Shown in pieces: positions 17,408 through 26,428 of a stretch of DNA of 64,000 nt. Below the pieces are notes generated by a model. It saw only the letters and a program-made list of their open reading frames with translations, searched no databases and had not been told where the DNA came from. Position numbers and translations under genes: made by a program. The stretch's first letter is position 1; the number at the start of each line of letters is the position of its first letter. Location: the NCBI RefSeq assembly GCF_007896845.1, contig NZ_VOHS01000009.1, positions 62,001-126,000 on the forward strand, read 5' to 3'. Source of the DNA: Chitinophaga pinensis. Lineage in GTDB: Bacteria; Bacteroidota; Bacteroidia; Chitinophagales; Chitinophagaceae.

Positions 17408-18265
17408 TCAGTTAACTTGCATGTTATCTATCAGTCTGACGCCGCTGCTTGTTTCCTTTGCTGCAACAACCGCATATAAAGGATCCTTACCTGCTGTGGC
17501 CGGGAAGCTGATGTTGCCGTCAGGCTGTATGGAGACCATTTCCAGATAGTCCACGTCGAAACCGTTGCTTTCGAGTTCGCCGATACCCTGGGCAGACAGT
17601 TCTTTTAAAGGCGCGTCGTGAATATGTGCCTTTATCCCATTCAGGGCCTGGGAAATATGAAGGGCATTTTGTCTTTCAGCCGGATTAAGGCGAAGATTGC
17701 GGCTGCTCATGGCCAGTCCGTCAGCTTCGCGTTTGGTAGGGCAGATGACCAGTTCTACGTCCAGCTGGAGCAATTTTATCAAGCGATTGATAATCAGGCA
17801 TTGCTGGAAGTCTTTCTGTCCCATGAATAATTTGTCGGGTTGTACCAGACCCAGTAATTTGTGTACCACCTGCCCAACGCCCTGAAAGTGTCCCGGACGG
17901 TGTGCCCCTTCGAGTACTGTTTCCAGCGGACCGAAGTCATAGTGCATCTCGGGTGCCAGTCCGTTAGGATACATTTCCTGCACAGATGGCAGGAACAGGA
18001 CATCGTTGCCGGCGGCAGTCAGTAATGTGACGTCCTGATCTATAGTGATAGGGTATTTTTCGAAGTCGGCCGGATCATTAAACTGTGTAGGATTGACAAA
18101 TATGCTGCAAACTACCAGATCGCTATTTTCTTTTGCTGCGGCGATAAGGGACAGGTGCCCTTCGTGTAATGCCCCCATAGTAGGCACAAAACCAATACGT
18201 TTGCCTTCTTTCTTAGCTGTTGATAAAAGCCTTCCGAGATCGTCTTTCCGCTTGAACAGATACAT
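17408..18265 (-). CDS. panC: Pantothenate synthetase
   Basis: PanC joins pantoate and beta-alanine using ATP. The 285-residue protein shows the ATP-binding HIGH-like motif in FVPTMGALHEGHLSLI, the pantoate site FVNPTQFNDPADFEKYP, FMGQKDFQQC and the KMSKS-like MSSRN region. It is divergent from the GT5-domain gene at 18375, sharing a 109-base upstream region. Confidence 0.97.
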   Translation of the reverse strand: MYLFKRKDDLGRLLSTAKKEGKRIGFVPTMGALHEGHLSLIAAAKENSDLVVCSIFVNPTQFNDPADFEKYPITIDQDVTLLTAAGNDVLFLPSVQEMYPNGLAPEMHYDFGPLETVLEGAHRPGHFQGVGQVVHKLLGLVQPDKLFMGQKDFQQCLIINRLIKLLQLDVELVICPTKREADGLAMSSRNLRLNPAERQNALHISQALNGIKAHIHDAPLKELSAQGIGELESNGFDVDYLEMVSIQPDGNISFPATAGKDPLYAVVAAKETSSGVRLIDNMQVN

Positions 18266-18326
18266 AATTTATTGCTTAAAAGGATGTTAAAAGTGCCAAT
18301 TTGTCTTTTCTTCCGTTAAAAATCCG

Positions 18327-18334
18327 TAATTTTG
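18327..18334 (+). promoter_or_regulatory. -7 promoter box for the GT5-domain gene
   Basis: TAATTTTG matches TAnnTTTG exactly, 40 bases before the ATG at 18375. A TTTG at 18300-18303 is upstream, at a somewhat long spacing of 23 bases. Confidence 0.55.
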
Positions 18335-18374
18335 CAAACCAAATTTAAAATTACTGCATTAATATCAGCATTAG

Positions 18375-19193
18375 ATGTCCACAAAGAAACGAATTCTTTT
18401 TATTGCTCAGGAAATGTCGCCGTATCTGGAATTAACAGATTATGCGAACATGGTCAATAAAATGGCAATTAAGTCCAATGAGTCCGGTCTGGAAGTGCGG
18501 GTGATCATGCCCCGGTTTGGCATTATCAACGAGAGAAGGCACCGGTTACACGAGGTGGTAAGACTGTCTGGCATTAACATTGTGATTGAGGGTGACGACT
18601 ATCCATTGATTATCAAAGTAGCTTCTTTGCCGAACGCCCGTTTACAGGTGTATTTCCTGGATAACGAGGACTACTTCAAACGTAAGACCTTATTTACGGA
18701 TGAAAACGAGCAATTCTATGACGATAATGCAGCCCGTGCAGTATTTTTCTGTAAAGGAGCATTGGAAACGGTGAAGAAGTTCGGCTGGCCGCCTGACATT
18801 ATTCACTGTAGCGGATGGATGACTTCGTTGATCCCTTTATATCTGAAGACTGCCTACAAGAAAGAACCGGTATTTGCCCACTCTAAAGTGGTTTACTCTA
18901 TGGAGCCGAACAGCTTCAAGGAGAAACTCGGCGCCGGCTTCGTTAAAAAGGCAACCATCAGTACCCAGATCAAAGAAAAAGACCTGGAATTGTATAAAGA
19001 AGGTACCAACAGTGCACTGAACAGAGGCGCAGGTAAATACGCCGACGCAGTTGTACTGGCCGGAGAAAAAACTGAAAAGAAAGTGGTAGATGAACTGAAG
19101 GCGGAAAAAGGCAAGATCATCCTTCCTTACAAAAAGGATAACGAGGATCTGGCAGACTACCTGCAGTTGTACACACAACTACTCGGAAAATAA
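18375..19193 (+). CDS. Truncated glycogen/starch synthase-like protein (GT5 N-terminal half only)
   Basis: A 272-residue protein matching only the N-terminal Rossmann domain of GT5 glycogen synthases: the start KRILFIAQEMSPYLELTDYA resembles the ADP-glucose-binding KxGGL loop region but lacks the KTGG-type motif, and DNEDYFKRKTLFTDENEQFY and DIIHCSGWMTSLIPLYLK follow the family order. A full enzyme has about 480 residues and a second domain with the E-x7-E active site, absent here. It is therefore unlikely to be a normal glycogen synthase and may be regulatory or structural. The frame is clean, so this is a stable short form, not decay. A terminator follows. Confidence 0.8.
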   Translation: MSTKKRILFIAQEMSPYLELTDYANMVNKMAIKSNESGLEVRVIMPRFGIINERRHRLHEVVRLSGINIVIEGDDYPLIIKVASLPNARLQVYFLDNEDYFKRKTLFTDENEQFYDDNAARAVFFCKGALETVKKFGWPPDIIHCSGWMTSLIPLYLKTAYKKEPVFAHSKVVYSMEPNSFKEKLGAGFVKKATISTQIKEKDLELYKEGTNSALNRGAGKYADAVVLAGEKTEKKVVDELKAEKGKIILPYKKDNEDLADYLQLYTQLLGK

Positions 19194-19211
19194 CACTTAC
19201 CATCAAATGAT

Positions 19212-19241
19212 AAAGCCTCGTTAAAAGCGAGGCTTTTTTTA
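19212..19241 (+). terminator. Terminator after the GT5-domain gene
   Basis: A 9-bp stem (AAAGCCTCG at 19212-19220 with CGAGGCTTT at 19228-19236) and a run of T's, 18 bases after the stop codon. Confidence 0.88.
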
Positions 19242-19273
19242 TTGACAGGAAACTCATTTTCAAAGTTTTTTCC

Positions 19274-19281
19274 TATTTTTG
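19274..19281 (+). promoter_or_regulatory. -7 promoter box for metK
   Basis: TATTTTTG is an exact TAnnTTTG match. It implies a leader of about 90 bases before the metK ATG, in which a 9-bp hairpin (19286-19294 with 19323-19331) can form. Confidence 0.55.
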
Positions 19282-19375
19282 GCGCGGTTTACCAGTAAGC
19301 ATACCACCAAAGTGCGAAAAAATGGTAAATTGTACTGAATCAATACTAATCTAAAAGCCGAAATTCAAAAAGTTT

Positions 19376-20629
19376 ATGCCTTATTTATTTACCTCAGAAT
19401 CAGTTTCCGAAGGCCATCCGGATAAAGTGGCCGATCAGATATCCGATGCATTGATAGATCATTTTCTTGCCTATGACGCAACTTCGAAAGTAGCTTGTGA
19501 GACATTGGTAACAACTGGTCAGGTGGTATTGGCCGGTGAAGTTAAATCTGAAGCTTACCTGGATGTGCAGGAAATTGCTCGTGAGGTAATCCGTAAGATC
19601 GGCTATACGAAGAGTGAATATATGTTCGAAGCTAACTCCTGTGGTATCTTCTCTGCTATTCATGAGCAGTCTCCTGATATCAACCAGGGTGTTGAACGTA
19701 AAAACCCGGAAGAACAGGGTGCTGGTGACCAGGGTATGATGTTCGGTTACGCTACCCGCGAAACTGAAAACTATATGCCGCTGGCACTCGATCTGGCACA
19801 CAAACTGCTGATCGAACTGGCTGCTGTACGCCGCGAGAACAAAGAAATTGCTTACCTGCGTCCTGATGCCAAGTCACAGGTAACTATCGAATATTCTGAT
19901 GATAACAAACCTGTTCGTATAGATACAATTGTTATCTCTACACAGCACGACGATTTCGCTGCAGAAGGTGAAATGCTGGCAAAGATCAAGGAAGATATGA
20001 TCAAAATCCTGATCCCTCGTGTTAAAGCACAGCTGAAACCTGAATTACAGTCGCTCTTCAACGACCAGATCACTTATCACATCAACCCAACCGGTAAATT
20101 CGTAATCGGTGGTCCTCACGGTGATACCGGTCTGACCGGCCGTAAGATCATCGTTGATACCTACGGTGGTAAAGGTGCTCACGGTGGTGGTGCATTCTCC
20201 GGTAAAGATCCTTCCAAAGTAGACCGCTCTGCGGCTTATGCTACCCGTCACATCGCTAAAAACCTGGTTGCTGCCGGTCTTTGCGACGAAGTACTGGTAC
20301 AGGTTTCTTACGCTATCGGTGTTGCTAAACCATGTGGTCTGTTCATCGATACACGCGGTACTGCTAAAGTTAAAATGACTGACGGTGAGATCGCAAAAAA
20401 AGTAGAAGAAATCTTCGACCTGCGCCCATACGCTATCGAACAGCGCCTGAAACTGCGTAATCCTATCTATAGCGATACAGCAGCTTACGGTCACATGGGT
20501 CGCGACAGCAAAGTAGTCAGCAAAGTGTTCAACAAGGGTAAAAAGAACGAGAAGAAAGTAGAAGTGGAACTGTTTACCTGGGAAAAACTGGACTACGTAG
20601 AAAAAGTAAAAGCTGCATTCGCACTGTAA
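19376..20629 (+). CDS. metK: S-adenosylmethionine synthetase
   Basis: MetK makes S-adenosylmethionine from methionine and ATP in the cytoplasm. The 417-residue protein has the signatures [27 protein letters not shown] (the ATP site) and [19 protein letters not shown] (the phosphate loop). All three structural repeats are present. Codon use is strongly biased to preferred codons, as expected for a highly expressed gene. It stands alone between terminators. Confidence 0.98.
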   Translation: MPYLFTSESVSEGHPDKVADQISDALIDHFLAYDATSKVACETLVTTGQVVLAGEVKSEAYLDVQEIAREVIRKIGYTKSEYMFEANSCGIFSAIHEQSPDINQGVERKNPEEQGAGDQGMMFGYATRETENYMPLALDLAHKLLIELAAVRRENKEIAYLRPDAKSQVTIEYSDDNKPVRIDTIVISTQHDDFAAEGEMLAKIKEDMIKILIPRVKAQLKPELQSLFNDQITYHINPTGKFVIGGPHGDTGLTGRKIIVDTYGGKGAHGGGAFSGKDPSKVDRSAAYATRHIAKNLVAAGLCDEVLVQVSYAIGVAKPCGLFIDTRGTAKVKMTDGEIAKKVEEIFDLRPYAIEQRLKLRNPIYSDTAAYGHMGRDSKVVSKVFNKGKKNEKKVEVELFTWEKLDYVEKVKAAFAL

Positions 20630-20652
20630 TCAGTCGTAATGTACAAGTTATA

Positions 20653-20694
20653 AGAAAGGTCGTTCACCGTCTGGTGGACGACCTTTCTGCTTTT
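20653..20694 (+). terminator. Terminator after metK
   Basis: A 16-bp stem (20653-20668 with 20673-20688, one wobble) with a 4-base loop and a following TTTT, 24 bases after the stop codon. Confidence 0.85.
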
Positions 20695-20808
20695 ACAGCA
20701 TGCACGTGTCAGAGGTGCTGAGTATAAGTACTTACTATACTGTATTCATATTTTATTAATATGATATATATCTGCTATCTTAGCGTACGTTATAACAAAT
20801 AAGCCTTA

Positions 20809-20873
20809 GACTATACTTACTGTACGTTAGTGCTACGTTGTACACGTAGCACTAACGTACAGTAAGTATAGTC
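20809..20873 (+). repeat. Perfect 30-bp inverted repeat upstream of a secreted-protein gene
   Basis: The left arm (20809-20838) pairs perfectly with the right arm (20844-20873) around the 5-base spacer TGTAC. No T-run follows, so it is not a standard terminator. It ends 39 bases before the ATG at 20913 and would lie in the promoter or leader of that gene. Confidence 0.85.
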
Positions 20874-20912
20874 AGACCAATAAGAGGCAAAGAAAGGACA
20901 ATACCCTATATC

Positions 20913-21401
20913 ATGAAATACCTATTCCCCTTAACAGTCCTCTGTGGACTTCTTTCATTGTCATGCATGGCACAATCGGTTGACAAAGAAGCCGTTCCCG
21001 GAATTTACGTTTTCAAATCACTGACCTTCGACGATCCTGTAGATATCAACAGGGATGGCAAATCATCCAGACAATTTGAGGCAGAGACAGACGCCTGCGC
21101 GACAGACATGGTATATGAACTGAACGCCGATGGGACCGGCAAATACACCGTAGGGCAGCAGGAGAAAGATTGTAAAAACAAACAGGAGAGAGCGATCAGA
21201 TGGAAGATCAGAAATGGCAAAGCGGGAGGCCCTGGCGCCGGGAAAATCTATCTGGTGATCAGTGATGCTGATGGCTTTGATCCGACGCCATTTGAGATCC
21301 TTAAACAGGCTAAAAACGGATTAAGCATCCGTGGTGAATTCAGAGACGGATCTGACTCTACTGCATCCGCTGTACTTGAACTAAAGAAGAAAAAACCATA
21401 A
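20913..21401 (+). CDS. Secreted protein of unknown function
   Basis: A 162-residue protein with a clear signal peptide (MKYLFPLTVLCGLLSLSCMA, cleavage likely before QSVDK). The mature part begins with a lipocalin-like start (VPGIYVFKSLTFDDPVDINRDG) containing a DxNxDG calcium-loop-like sequence, then predicted beta-strands, one of which spans YELNADGTGKYTV, and a pair of Cys. The layout resembles the small lipocalin-like proteins common in Bacteroidota, but no named family is certain. The next gene begins seven bases later, so the two form an operon. Confidence 0.7.
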   Translation: MKYLFPLTVLCGLLSLSCMAQSVDKEAVPGIYVFKSLTFDDPVDINRDGKSSRQFEAETDACATDMVYELNADGTGKYTVGQQEKDCKNKQERAIRWKIRNGKAGGPGAGKIYLVISDADGFDPTPFEILKQAKNGLSIRGEFRDGSDSTASAVLELKKKKP

Positions 21402-21407
21402 TACACC

Positions 21408-21983
21408 ATGATCAGACTGAATTTCCCAAAAGCCATCCTGCTTTTCCTTAGTATGAGCGCCGCTACCGCCGGCTTTGCGCAAGGTAAATACAAACAGGAT
21501 ACCGACAAGATGGAGAAAATGTATAAACTGCTGGAAGTAAAACCTACCGCAGAAAAACTGTACAGCTACAAAGAATGTTTTGTAATGAGCGGAGATACTA
21601 TTAAGAGTGTCAAAGATGCCGAAGTGGATGCTTATATGGCTTATATCAAATCTATCGACGTTTTCTCAGAAGATTATCTGAACGCTGAGAAGAAATGGTT
21701 TAATGGCATCCGTAAGGATATTACTAAAAGTGGCTTCAGCCTCGAGAAGATCGAAGATAAATACTACGGTGAAAATCCTGACGCTGTAAAAGAAGAACTG
21801 AAGTTACGCAAGAACGTTGCAGGCTACTATTTCGCCCGTTATTTCGGTGGTATCAAGAGAGGTGGGCACTGTGTGTTTAAATCAACCTTTACCAAAGCAG
21901 GTTATGATATGAAGATCGCAGCTACGCATATTGGTGAAGACTGGTATATCGACTGGATCAGACAAGGTAAAGATCGTAATTAG
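21408..21983 (+). CDS. Secreted protein of unknown function
   Basis: A 191-residue protein with a signal peptide ending in ATAGFA|QGK. The mature part is helical and charged, with conserved-looking Tyr/Lys-rich segments (KWFNGIRKDITKSGF, RKNVAGYYFARYFGG) and a C-terminal strand pair ending WYIDWIRQGKDRN. I do not recognise the family. It follows the previous gene by seven bases and ends at a shared terminator. Confidence 0.7.
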   Translation: MIRLNFPKAILLFLSMSAATAGFAQGKYKQDTDKMEKMYKLLEVKPTAEKLYSYKECFVMSGDTIKSVKDAEVDAYMAYIKSIDVFSEDYLNAEKKWFNGIRKDITKSGFSLEKIEDKYYGENPDAVKEELKLRKNVAGYYFARYFGGIKRGGHCVFKSTFTKAGYDMKIAATHIGEDWYIDWIRQGKDRN

Positions 21984-21996
21984 CAGTATAAAAGCA

Positions 21997-22028
21997 GAAG
22001 GTGTATCAAAACGATACACCTTCATTTT
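21997..22028. terminator. Terminator between convergent genes
   Basis: An 11-bp perfect stem (GAAGGTGTATC at 21997-22007 with GATACACCTTC at 22013-22023) with a 5-base loop, followed by ATTTTTG. It serves the + strand pair and possibly the convergent GMC gene. Confidence 0.8.
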
Positions 22029-22066
22029 TGTGCTTGTGGGCGGTTTATCAATAAGTAGTTCAATGT

Positions 22067-23767
22067 TTAAATATTCCCTGCTTTCAGCTCTTTTACTGCG
22101 AAATCACAGGCTCTTGCTGTCAGGGCCATGTAGGTCAGCGAGGGGTTCTGACACGCGGAGGAAGTCATACAACTACCGTCTGTTATAAAGACATTCTTTA
22201 CGTCATGCAGCTGATTGTTACCGTTGAGCACAGACGTCTTCGGATCATGCCCCATACGCGCAGTTCCCATTTCGTGTACACATTCTCCTCCGACATAGTT
22301 ATAGTCAAACCCTGAAATATTGGAGAAGCCACTTGCTTCCAGCATTTCCATGGCACTTGTCTGCATATCTTTCCGCATCGCTTTTTCATTATCGCGGATA
22401 CTAAATGCGATCTTCGCCTGTGGCAGTCCCCATTTGTCTTTCAGTGTTGCGTCCAGCGTCACTCTGTTGTCTGCATAGGGAAGTGTTTCTCCCCATGCGC
22501 CCAGCCAGAATGCCCATTTCCCCGGATGGGTTAACTTTTCCTTGAATGACTTTCCGAAGCCATCTTCAGTAAGACCTGTATACATCCAGCCTTCACGTTC
22601 TCCATATCCCTGATAACCGAAACCGCGTACGTAATCGCTTTTGGAGGATGTTGCATCCAGATTACGAAAGCGGGGTATATAGATGCCTGTAGGCCTTCTT
22701 CCTTCATAATAGCGATCATCCATTCCGTGGTAATCGCCCATCGCGCCCACCTTGAAATGATGATCCATCAGGTGTCTGCCTACGAGGTCATTGTTATTGC
22801 CCAGTCCCTGCGGAAACTCCGCTGAGGCAGATTGCAGCAGTATAGCTGCTGATCCGATGGTAGAAGCATTCAGGAAGATGATCTTCGCATAGAAATCAAT
22901 CACTTCCTTCGTGTCTGCATCGATCACTCTCACCCCGCTGGCCCTTCCTTTTTCTTTATCGTACAGTATTTCTGCAACGATAGAAAAGGGTCGGAGTGTC
23001 ATATTTCCTGTGGCAGCAGCTGCCGGCAGGGTAGACGCATTACTGCTGAAATACCCCCCGAAAGGACATCCCCGGCTACACAGATTACGATATTGACAAG
23101 GCGTGCGTCCATTCCAGCCTCTGGTAAGATTGGCGACGCGTCCTATTGTCACACAGCGGCCGTCAAAACGTTGCTTTACCTGCTCCCGGAAATGCTTCTC
23201 AAGTATATTCATTTCCATGGGAGGGAGGAAGTCTCCGTCCGGCAACTGCGAAAGCCCTTCGGCTTGTCCGCTGATACCGGCAAACTGCTCCACGTAACTA
23301 TACCACGGCGCCAGATCCTTATAACGGATCGGCCAGTCAACGCCGTGACCATCTTTTCCATTTGCCTCAAAATCAAGGTCACTCAACCGGTAACTCTGAC
23401 GGCCCCACGTAAGGGAACGTCCGCCTACCTGATAACCTCTGATCCAGTGGAAGGGCTTTTCCTGCACATAAGGATGGTCCTTATCACGCACAAAGAAATG
23501 CCTGCTTCCCTCGTCATACTCCGCGCTCTGGATAGGATCCTCTTCGCGGTTTTTTTCTGTGTTCATGCCACCATGAGCAAATTCCCATGGCATTTTCAAG
23601 GTAGTCGGGTAGTCTTTTACATGCTCTACGTTCCGACCTCTTTCAAGTACAAGGGTCTTTAACCCTTGCTGGCATAATTCTTTAGCCGCCCAGCCACCGC
23701 TGATGCCTGATCCTATGACAATGGCATCATACGTGCGCAGCTGTGCGCTTTTCGTATTCAGATTCAT
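22067..23767 (-). CDS. GMC-family FAD oxidoreductase (gluconate/sugar dehydrogenase-like large subunit)
   Basis: A 566-residue glucose-methanol-choline oxidoreductase. The FAD-binding motif is AIVIGSGISGGWAAKEL (about residues 15-31), followed by ERGRNVEHVKDYP; the C-terminal active-site signatures are CVHEMGTARMG (His) and ACQNPSLTYMAL (Asn). The Cys-rich stretch CQYRNLCSRGCPFGGYFS is typical of membrane-linked dehydrogenases with a small Tat-exported partner. It has no signal peptide of its own, so export with the adjacent subunit-3 protein is likely. The partner is encoded upstream, 136 bases away. The cytochrome c subunit of classical gluconate dehydrogenase is absent. The substrate is unknown; a sugar of the polysaccharide is possible. 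Confidence 0.85.
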   Translation of the reverse strand: MNLNTKSAQLRTYDAIVIGSGISGGWAAKELCQQGLKTLVLERGRNVEHVKDYPTTLKMPWEFAHGGMNTEKNREEDPIQSAEYDEGSRHFFVRDKDHPYVQEKPFHWIRGYQVGGRSLTWGRQSYRLSDLDFEANGKDGHGVDWPIRYKDLAPWYSYVEQFAGISGQAEGLSQLPDGDFLPPMEMNILEKHFREQVKQRFDGRCVTIGRVANLTRGWNGRTPCQYRNLCSRGCPFGGYFSSNASTLPAAAATGNMTLRPFSIVAEILYDKEKGRASGVRVIDADTKEVIDFYAKIIFLNASTIGSAAILLQSASAEFPQGLGNNNDLVGRHLMDHHFKVGAMGDYHGMDDRYYEGRRPTGIYIPRFRNLDATSSKSDYVRGFGYQGYGEREGWMYTGLTEDGFGKSFKEKLTHPGKWAFWLGAWGETLPYADNRVTLDATLKDKWGLPQAKIAFSIRDNEKAMRKDMQTSAMEMLEASGFSNISGFDYNYVGGECVHEMGTARMGHDPKTSVLNGNNQLHDVKNVFITDGSCMTSSACQNPSLTYMALTARACDFAVKELKAGNI

Positions 23768-23903
23768 GACCGTGGTGTTTACATGTCCCGTTTTCGTTGC
23801 AATTGGTCACCCCCGTGACTAAGCATAACATAGACCTTAATGCGGTATAGCTTTTCTGGTATCTCTTAGTTTCGTAGGGATAATGACAATTTGAAACCTT
23901 TTA

Positions 23904-24485
23904 TTATTCTGTGGCCCAGGCTCTCTGGCCGGGTTTAAGTAATACTGATCCTGTGTAATGTCCAGGTACATAATCATAGGCAAGGCCATGTGTGGCGCCT
24001 TCCATCGAGGTACAATAACCTATGACTGTGTACTTTTTCATGATAACGAAGAAGGAATCTCCCAATACTTTGTGGGAGATCTTTCCTGCAATGCCTTTGT
24101 AAGGCCTGTCCCTTTTTTCAAAATGAGCGGCTACTGCCTCTTGTTGTTCCGCTGTACAACGTGCAAATGCCTTTTTGTAATGCGTCCTCGCATAGGTATC
24201 GACTTCTTCCAGTCCTTCGATAAATCTGTTCTGTTCTTTTTTAGGTGTACAGTCTGTAACCATCCTGATAATAAAGGGCGTAATGCCTGCGGCTTTTGCT
24301 CCCGGCGTATCGGTTGCCGGGATGATCGTTTCCGCCAGTTCAGTGATCAGTTCGCGGTAAGCATCCAGTTGTAGTTTGTCCAGCGCGGGAGTGCTGTAGA
24401 GACTACGGAATCTGAGACCTGCCCATGTGGCCGCGCCGGCTCCGGAGAGTAGCAGCAGGCTACCGATGGCTTTTCTTCTGTTCAT
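23904..24485 (-). CDS. Gluconate 2-dehydrogenase subunit 3 family protein (Tat-exported)
   Basis: A 193-residue protein matching the gluconate 2-dehydrogenase subunit 3 family. The N-terminus MNRRKAIGSLLLLSGAGAA has a twin-Arg motif and a hydrophobic stretch, consistent with Tat export. Family features are ELAETIIPATDTPGAKAAG and GYCTSMEGATHGLAYDYVPG. The start at 24485 overlaps the stop codon of the upstream esterase gene (ATGA), which implies translational coupling; the longer form from 24512 is less likely. It is expected to escort the GMC enzyme to the periplasm. Confidence 0.85.
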   Translation of the reverse strand: MNRRKAIGSLLLLSGAGAATWAGLRFRSLYSTPALDKLQLDAYRELITELAETIIPATDTPGAKAAGITPFIIRMVTDCTPKKEQNRFIEGLEEVDTYARTHYKKAFARCTAEQQEAVAAHFEKRDRPYKGIAGKISHKVLGDSFFVIMKKYTVIGYCTSMEGATHGLAYDYVPGHYTGSVLLKPGQRAWATE

Positions 24486-25267
24486 TTTTTTCGCTTGAAT
24501 TGCAGCATCCATTCGTAGATGCTCATGTTGTCAATACTATCCCTGTAAGCAGGGTCATAGAACTCATGCCAGCCTGTATGCCCTTTATCGTGTTTTGTAA
24601 GCTTTACGAGCCCTTTCTGATAGTGGTTGGTACTATCTATACAGCGGATGCTGTTTTCGAGAAATTGAGGCTCCGCAGTGCCGGCAAAATACCATGCATG
24701 TACGCCTGCATCAGTGACGAGTTTGAACTTACCGTAATTTTCCGGATACATCGGTGCCGGAGACATAGGTACAGTGGCTGCGATACGGGATGTCAGGTGT
24801 TTGGTATCTGTCATGGACATCAGTGTACACCATCCGCCTGCGCTGTACCCTGTCAGGTAAATACGGGAGGAATCGATGGGATACTTCTTCAGTACATCAT
24901 TCAGAATAAATTCCAGCTGTGGCGGATTGATCCCCCAGCTTTCAGCGAGTGGTGCCAGTACCACAAATTTGTACAGCTTACCATCTGCCTTATTGACCGC
25001 CTGAATTTTGCGGCCTTCCTTAATCTGACGGGGAATACCTTCCCGGAAGAGTTTGGAAATGTCGTGACCTGCGATACTTCTGCCATGAAAGCAGATAATC
25101 AGTGGATACTTTTCCTTTGCGCTTCCCTGCGGAACGTGCAGTAAAGCCGGCACTTTGTGCCATTCATCGGTCGGGACGGTGATCTCCCTGAAATCGCCCA
25201 GGGGACCGGGAGCGCCTGCCATTGTCAGGACAATCAACAGGGCCAGGATTAATACTCGTTTCATCAT
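24482..25267 (-). CDS. Secreted alpha/beta-hydrolase (esterase/dienelactone-hydrolase type)
   Basis: A 261-residue hydrolase with a signal peptide (MMKRVLILALLIVLTMAGA). It has the oxyanion strand YPLIICFHGRSIAG, the nucleophile elbow TGYSAGGWC (Ser) and a His near the C-terminus in DKGHTGWHEFYDPAY. The ending IYEWMLQFKRKK closely matches the end of the hydrolase domain in the giant protein at 52289 (VYEWMLQYEKGG). Its ATG starts directly after the acyltransferase stop, and its own stop overlaps the next start, so it sits tightly in an operon. Removal of ester groups from the polysaccharide is a reasonable guess. Confidence 0.82.
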   Translation of the reverse strand: MMKRVLILALLIVLTMAGAPGPLGDFREITVPTDEWHKVPALLHVPQGSAKEKYPLIICFHGRSIAGHDISKLFREGIPRQIKEGRKIQAVNKADGKLYKFVVLAPLAESWGINPPQLEFILNDVLKKYPIDSSRIYLTGYSAGGWCTLMSMTDTKHLTSRIAATVPMSPAPMYPENYGKFKLVTDAGVHAWYFAGTAEPQFLENSIRCIDSTNHYQKGLVKLTKHDKGHTGWHEFYDPAYRDSIDNMSIYEWMLQFKRKK

Positions 25268-26428
25268 TTAGTGTTTTGTACTCAGTGTGCTTGCCTTTAC
25301 CGGTGTGTTGCCGGCAGTGAACTTATCTTTAAGTTGAATAAATCGTTGTTCGATCAGGTGAAAGCTGAGTAGCGCAAAAGCATAGACGATAGGAATATCC
25401 ACGAGGAATAACCAGTATTTGTTGCTTTCGCTGACAGGGATCCATCTTTCTACCAGCTGCGTTTGTATGACCCAATGCAAAATGTACATACCGTAAGAGA
25501 CCTTCCCGATAGCAACCAGGATGTTGTTCTCTAATATCCTTTTTATAAAATTGCCTGCAAAGCTGCTATAGCTGGATACCAGCAGCAGGATCAGAGAGGC
25601 TGCACAGAGATTCAGCACTGTATAATACCATACGTGCTGATAGCTGTTGATATCACCAAAATTGTAACCCATGGAAGTAGGCAGGGAATGACCGTGACCT
25701 TCAGTAAAGTAATTGACCAATCCGGCAGACAGGGCAAGGGCACAACCCAGTACAAACAGCCATTCCGGACGTTTAATACGGTCTTTCAGACTTAGCAGCG
25801 GGATTGCCATTCCTGTAAAGAAGGCATCCAGATGACTAAAGGGAAACCAGTATATGACGTCGAAAATCTCAAAAGTGGTCTTCCCGCTTTGCGCCAGATA
25901 ATTACCAAATGACCAGCGGAAAACGGGGCCTGCAATCAGCACCGCCACCAACAGGGCACGTAATGAAGACCGGGACAACAGGAAGATGACAAATGGGAAG
26001 AACAGGTAAAACTGCTCTTCTACGCATAGCGACCAGAAATGCGTGTATACAGGGCTTTCATGCCAGCTGTTTGTGATTCTGGTCAGGTTGAAGGTATAGG
26101 AATATAAGTAGGGCAGGTCGTGGAAATATCCGGGAGGAAAAGCCGTAAAGAGACAGATGATCACAAATACCGTCAGGTAGATGTAATACAGCGGGAAAAT
26201 GCGCAGGCTTCTCCTGATCCAGAATTTTTTAAGGCGTTGGGGTAATGGGGCCGGTCTTTCTTTGTCCTTCAGTAAGATACTGCTGATCAGAAATCCCGAC
26301 AGCACAAAGAAAAGTTGTACGCCCATCCAGCCAAAACGGATAATACCGAAATGGAAAGCCATTACCAGTAAGATGGCGATGGCGCGGATGCCGTCCAGAC
26401 TTTTAATATAATTTGGCTGTGTTTGCAT
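25268..26428 (-). CDS. Acyltransferase 3 (OafA/YrhL) family membrane protein
   Basis: A 386-residue integral membrane O-acyltransferase. Diagnostic segments are KSLDGIRAIAILLVMAFHFG with the catalytic His, LFFVLSGFLISSILL and RRSLRIFPLYYIYL, followed by VYTHFWSLCVEEQFYLFFP. About ten hydrophobic segments are visible. Such enzymes add acetyl or other acyl groups to surface sugars. The ATG overlaps the stop of the upstream gene by one base (TAATG). Confidence 0.9.
   Translation of the reverse strand: MQTQPNYIKSLDGIRAIAILLVMAFHFGIIRFGWMGVQLFFVLSGFLISSILLKDKERPAPLPQRLKKFWIRRSLRIFPLYYIYLTVFVIICLFTAFPPGYFHDLPYLYSYTFNLTRITNSWHESPVYTHFWSLCVEEQFYLFFPFVIFLLSRSSLRALLVAVLIAGPVFRWSFGNYLAQSGKTTFEIFDVIYWFPFSHLDAFFTGMAIPLLSLKDRIKRPEWLFVLGCALALSAGLVNYFTEGHGHSLPTSMGYNFGDINSYQHVWYYTVLNLCAASLILLLVSSYSSFAGNFIKRILENNILVAIGKVSYGMYILHWVIQTQLVERWIPVSESNKYWLFLVDIPIVYAFALLSFHLIEQRFIQLKDKFTAGNTPVKASTLSTKH

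Noticed and set aside
19282..19320. Pseudoknot resembling a SAM-II riboswitch before metK
   Set aside because: GCGC (19282-19285) could pair with GTGC (19312-19315), but it lies at or before the predicted transcript start and the SAM-II core sequence is not present.
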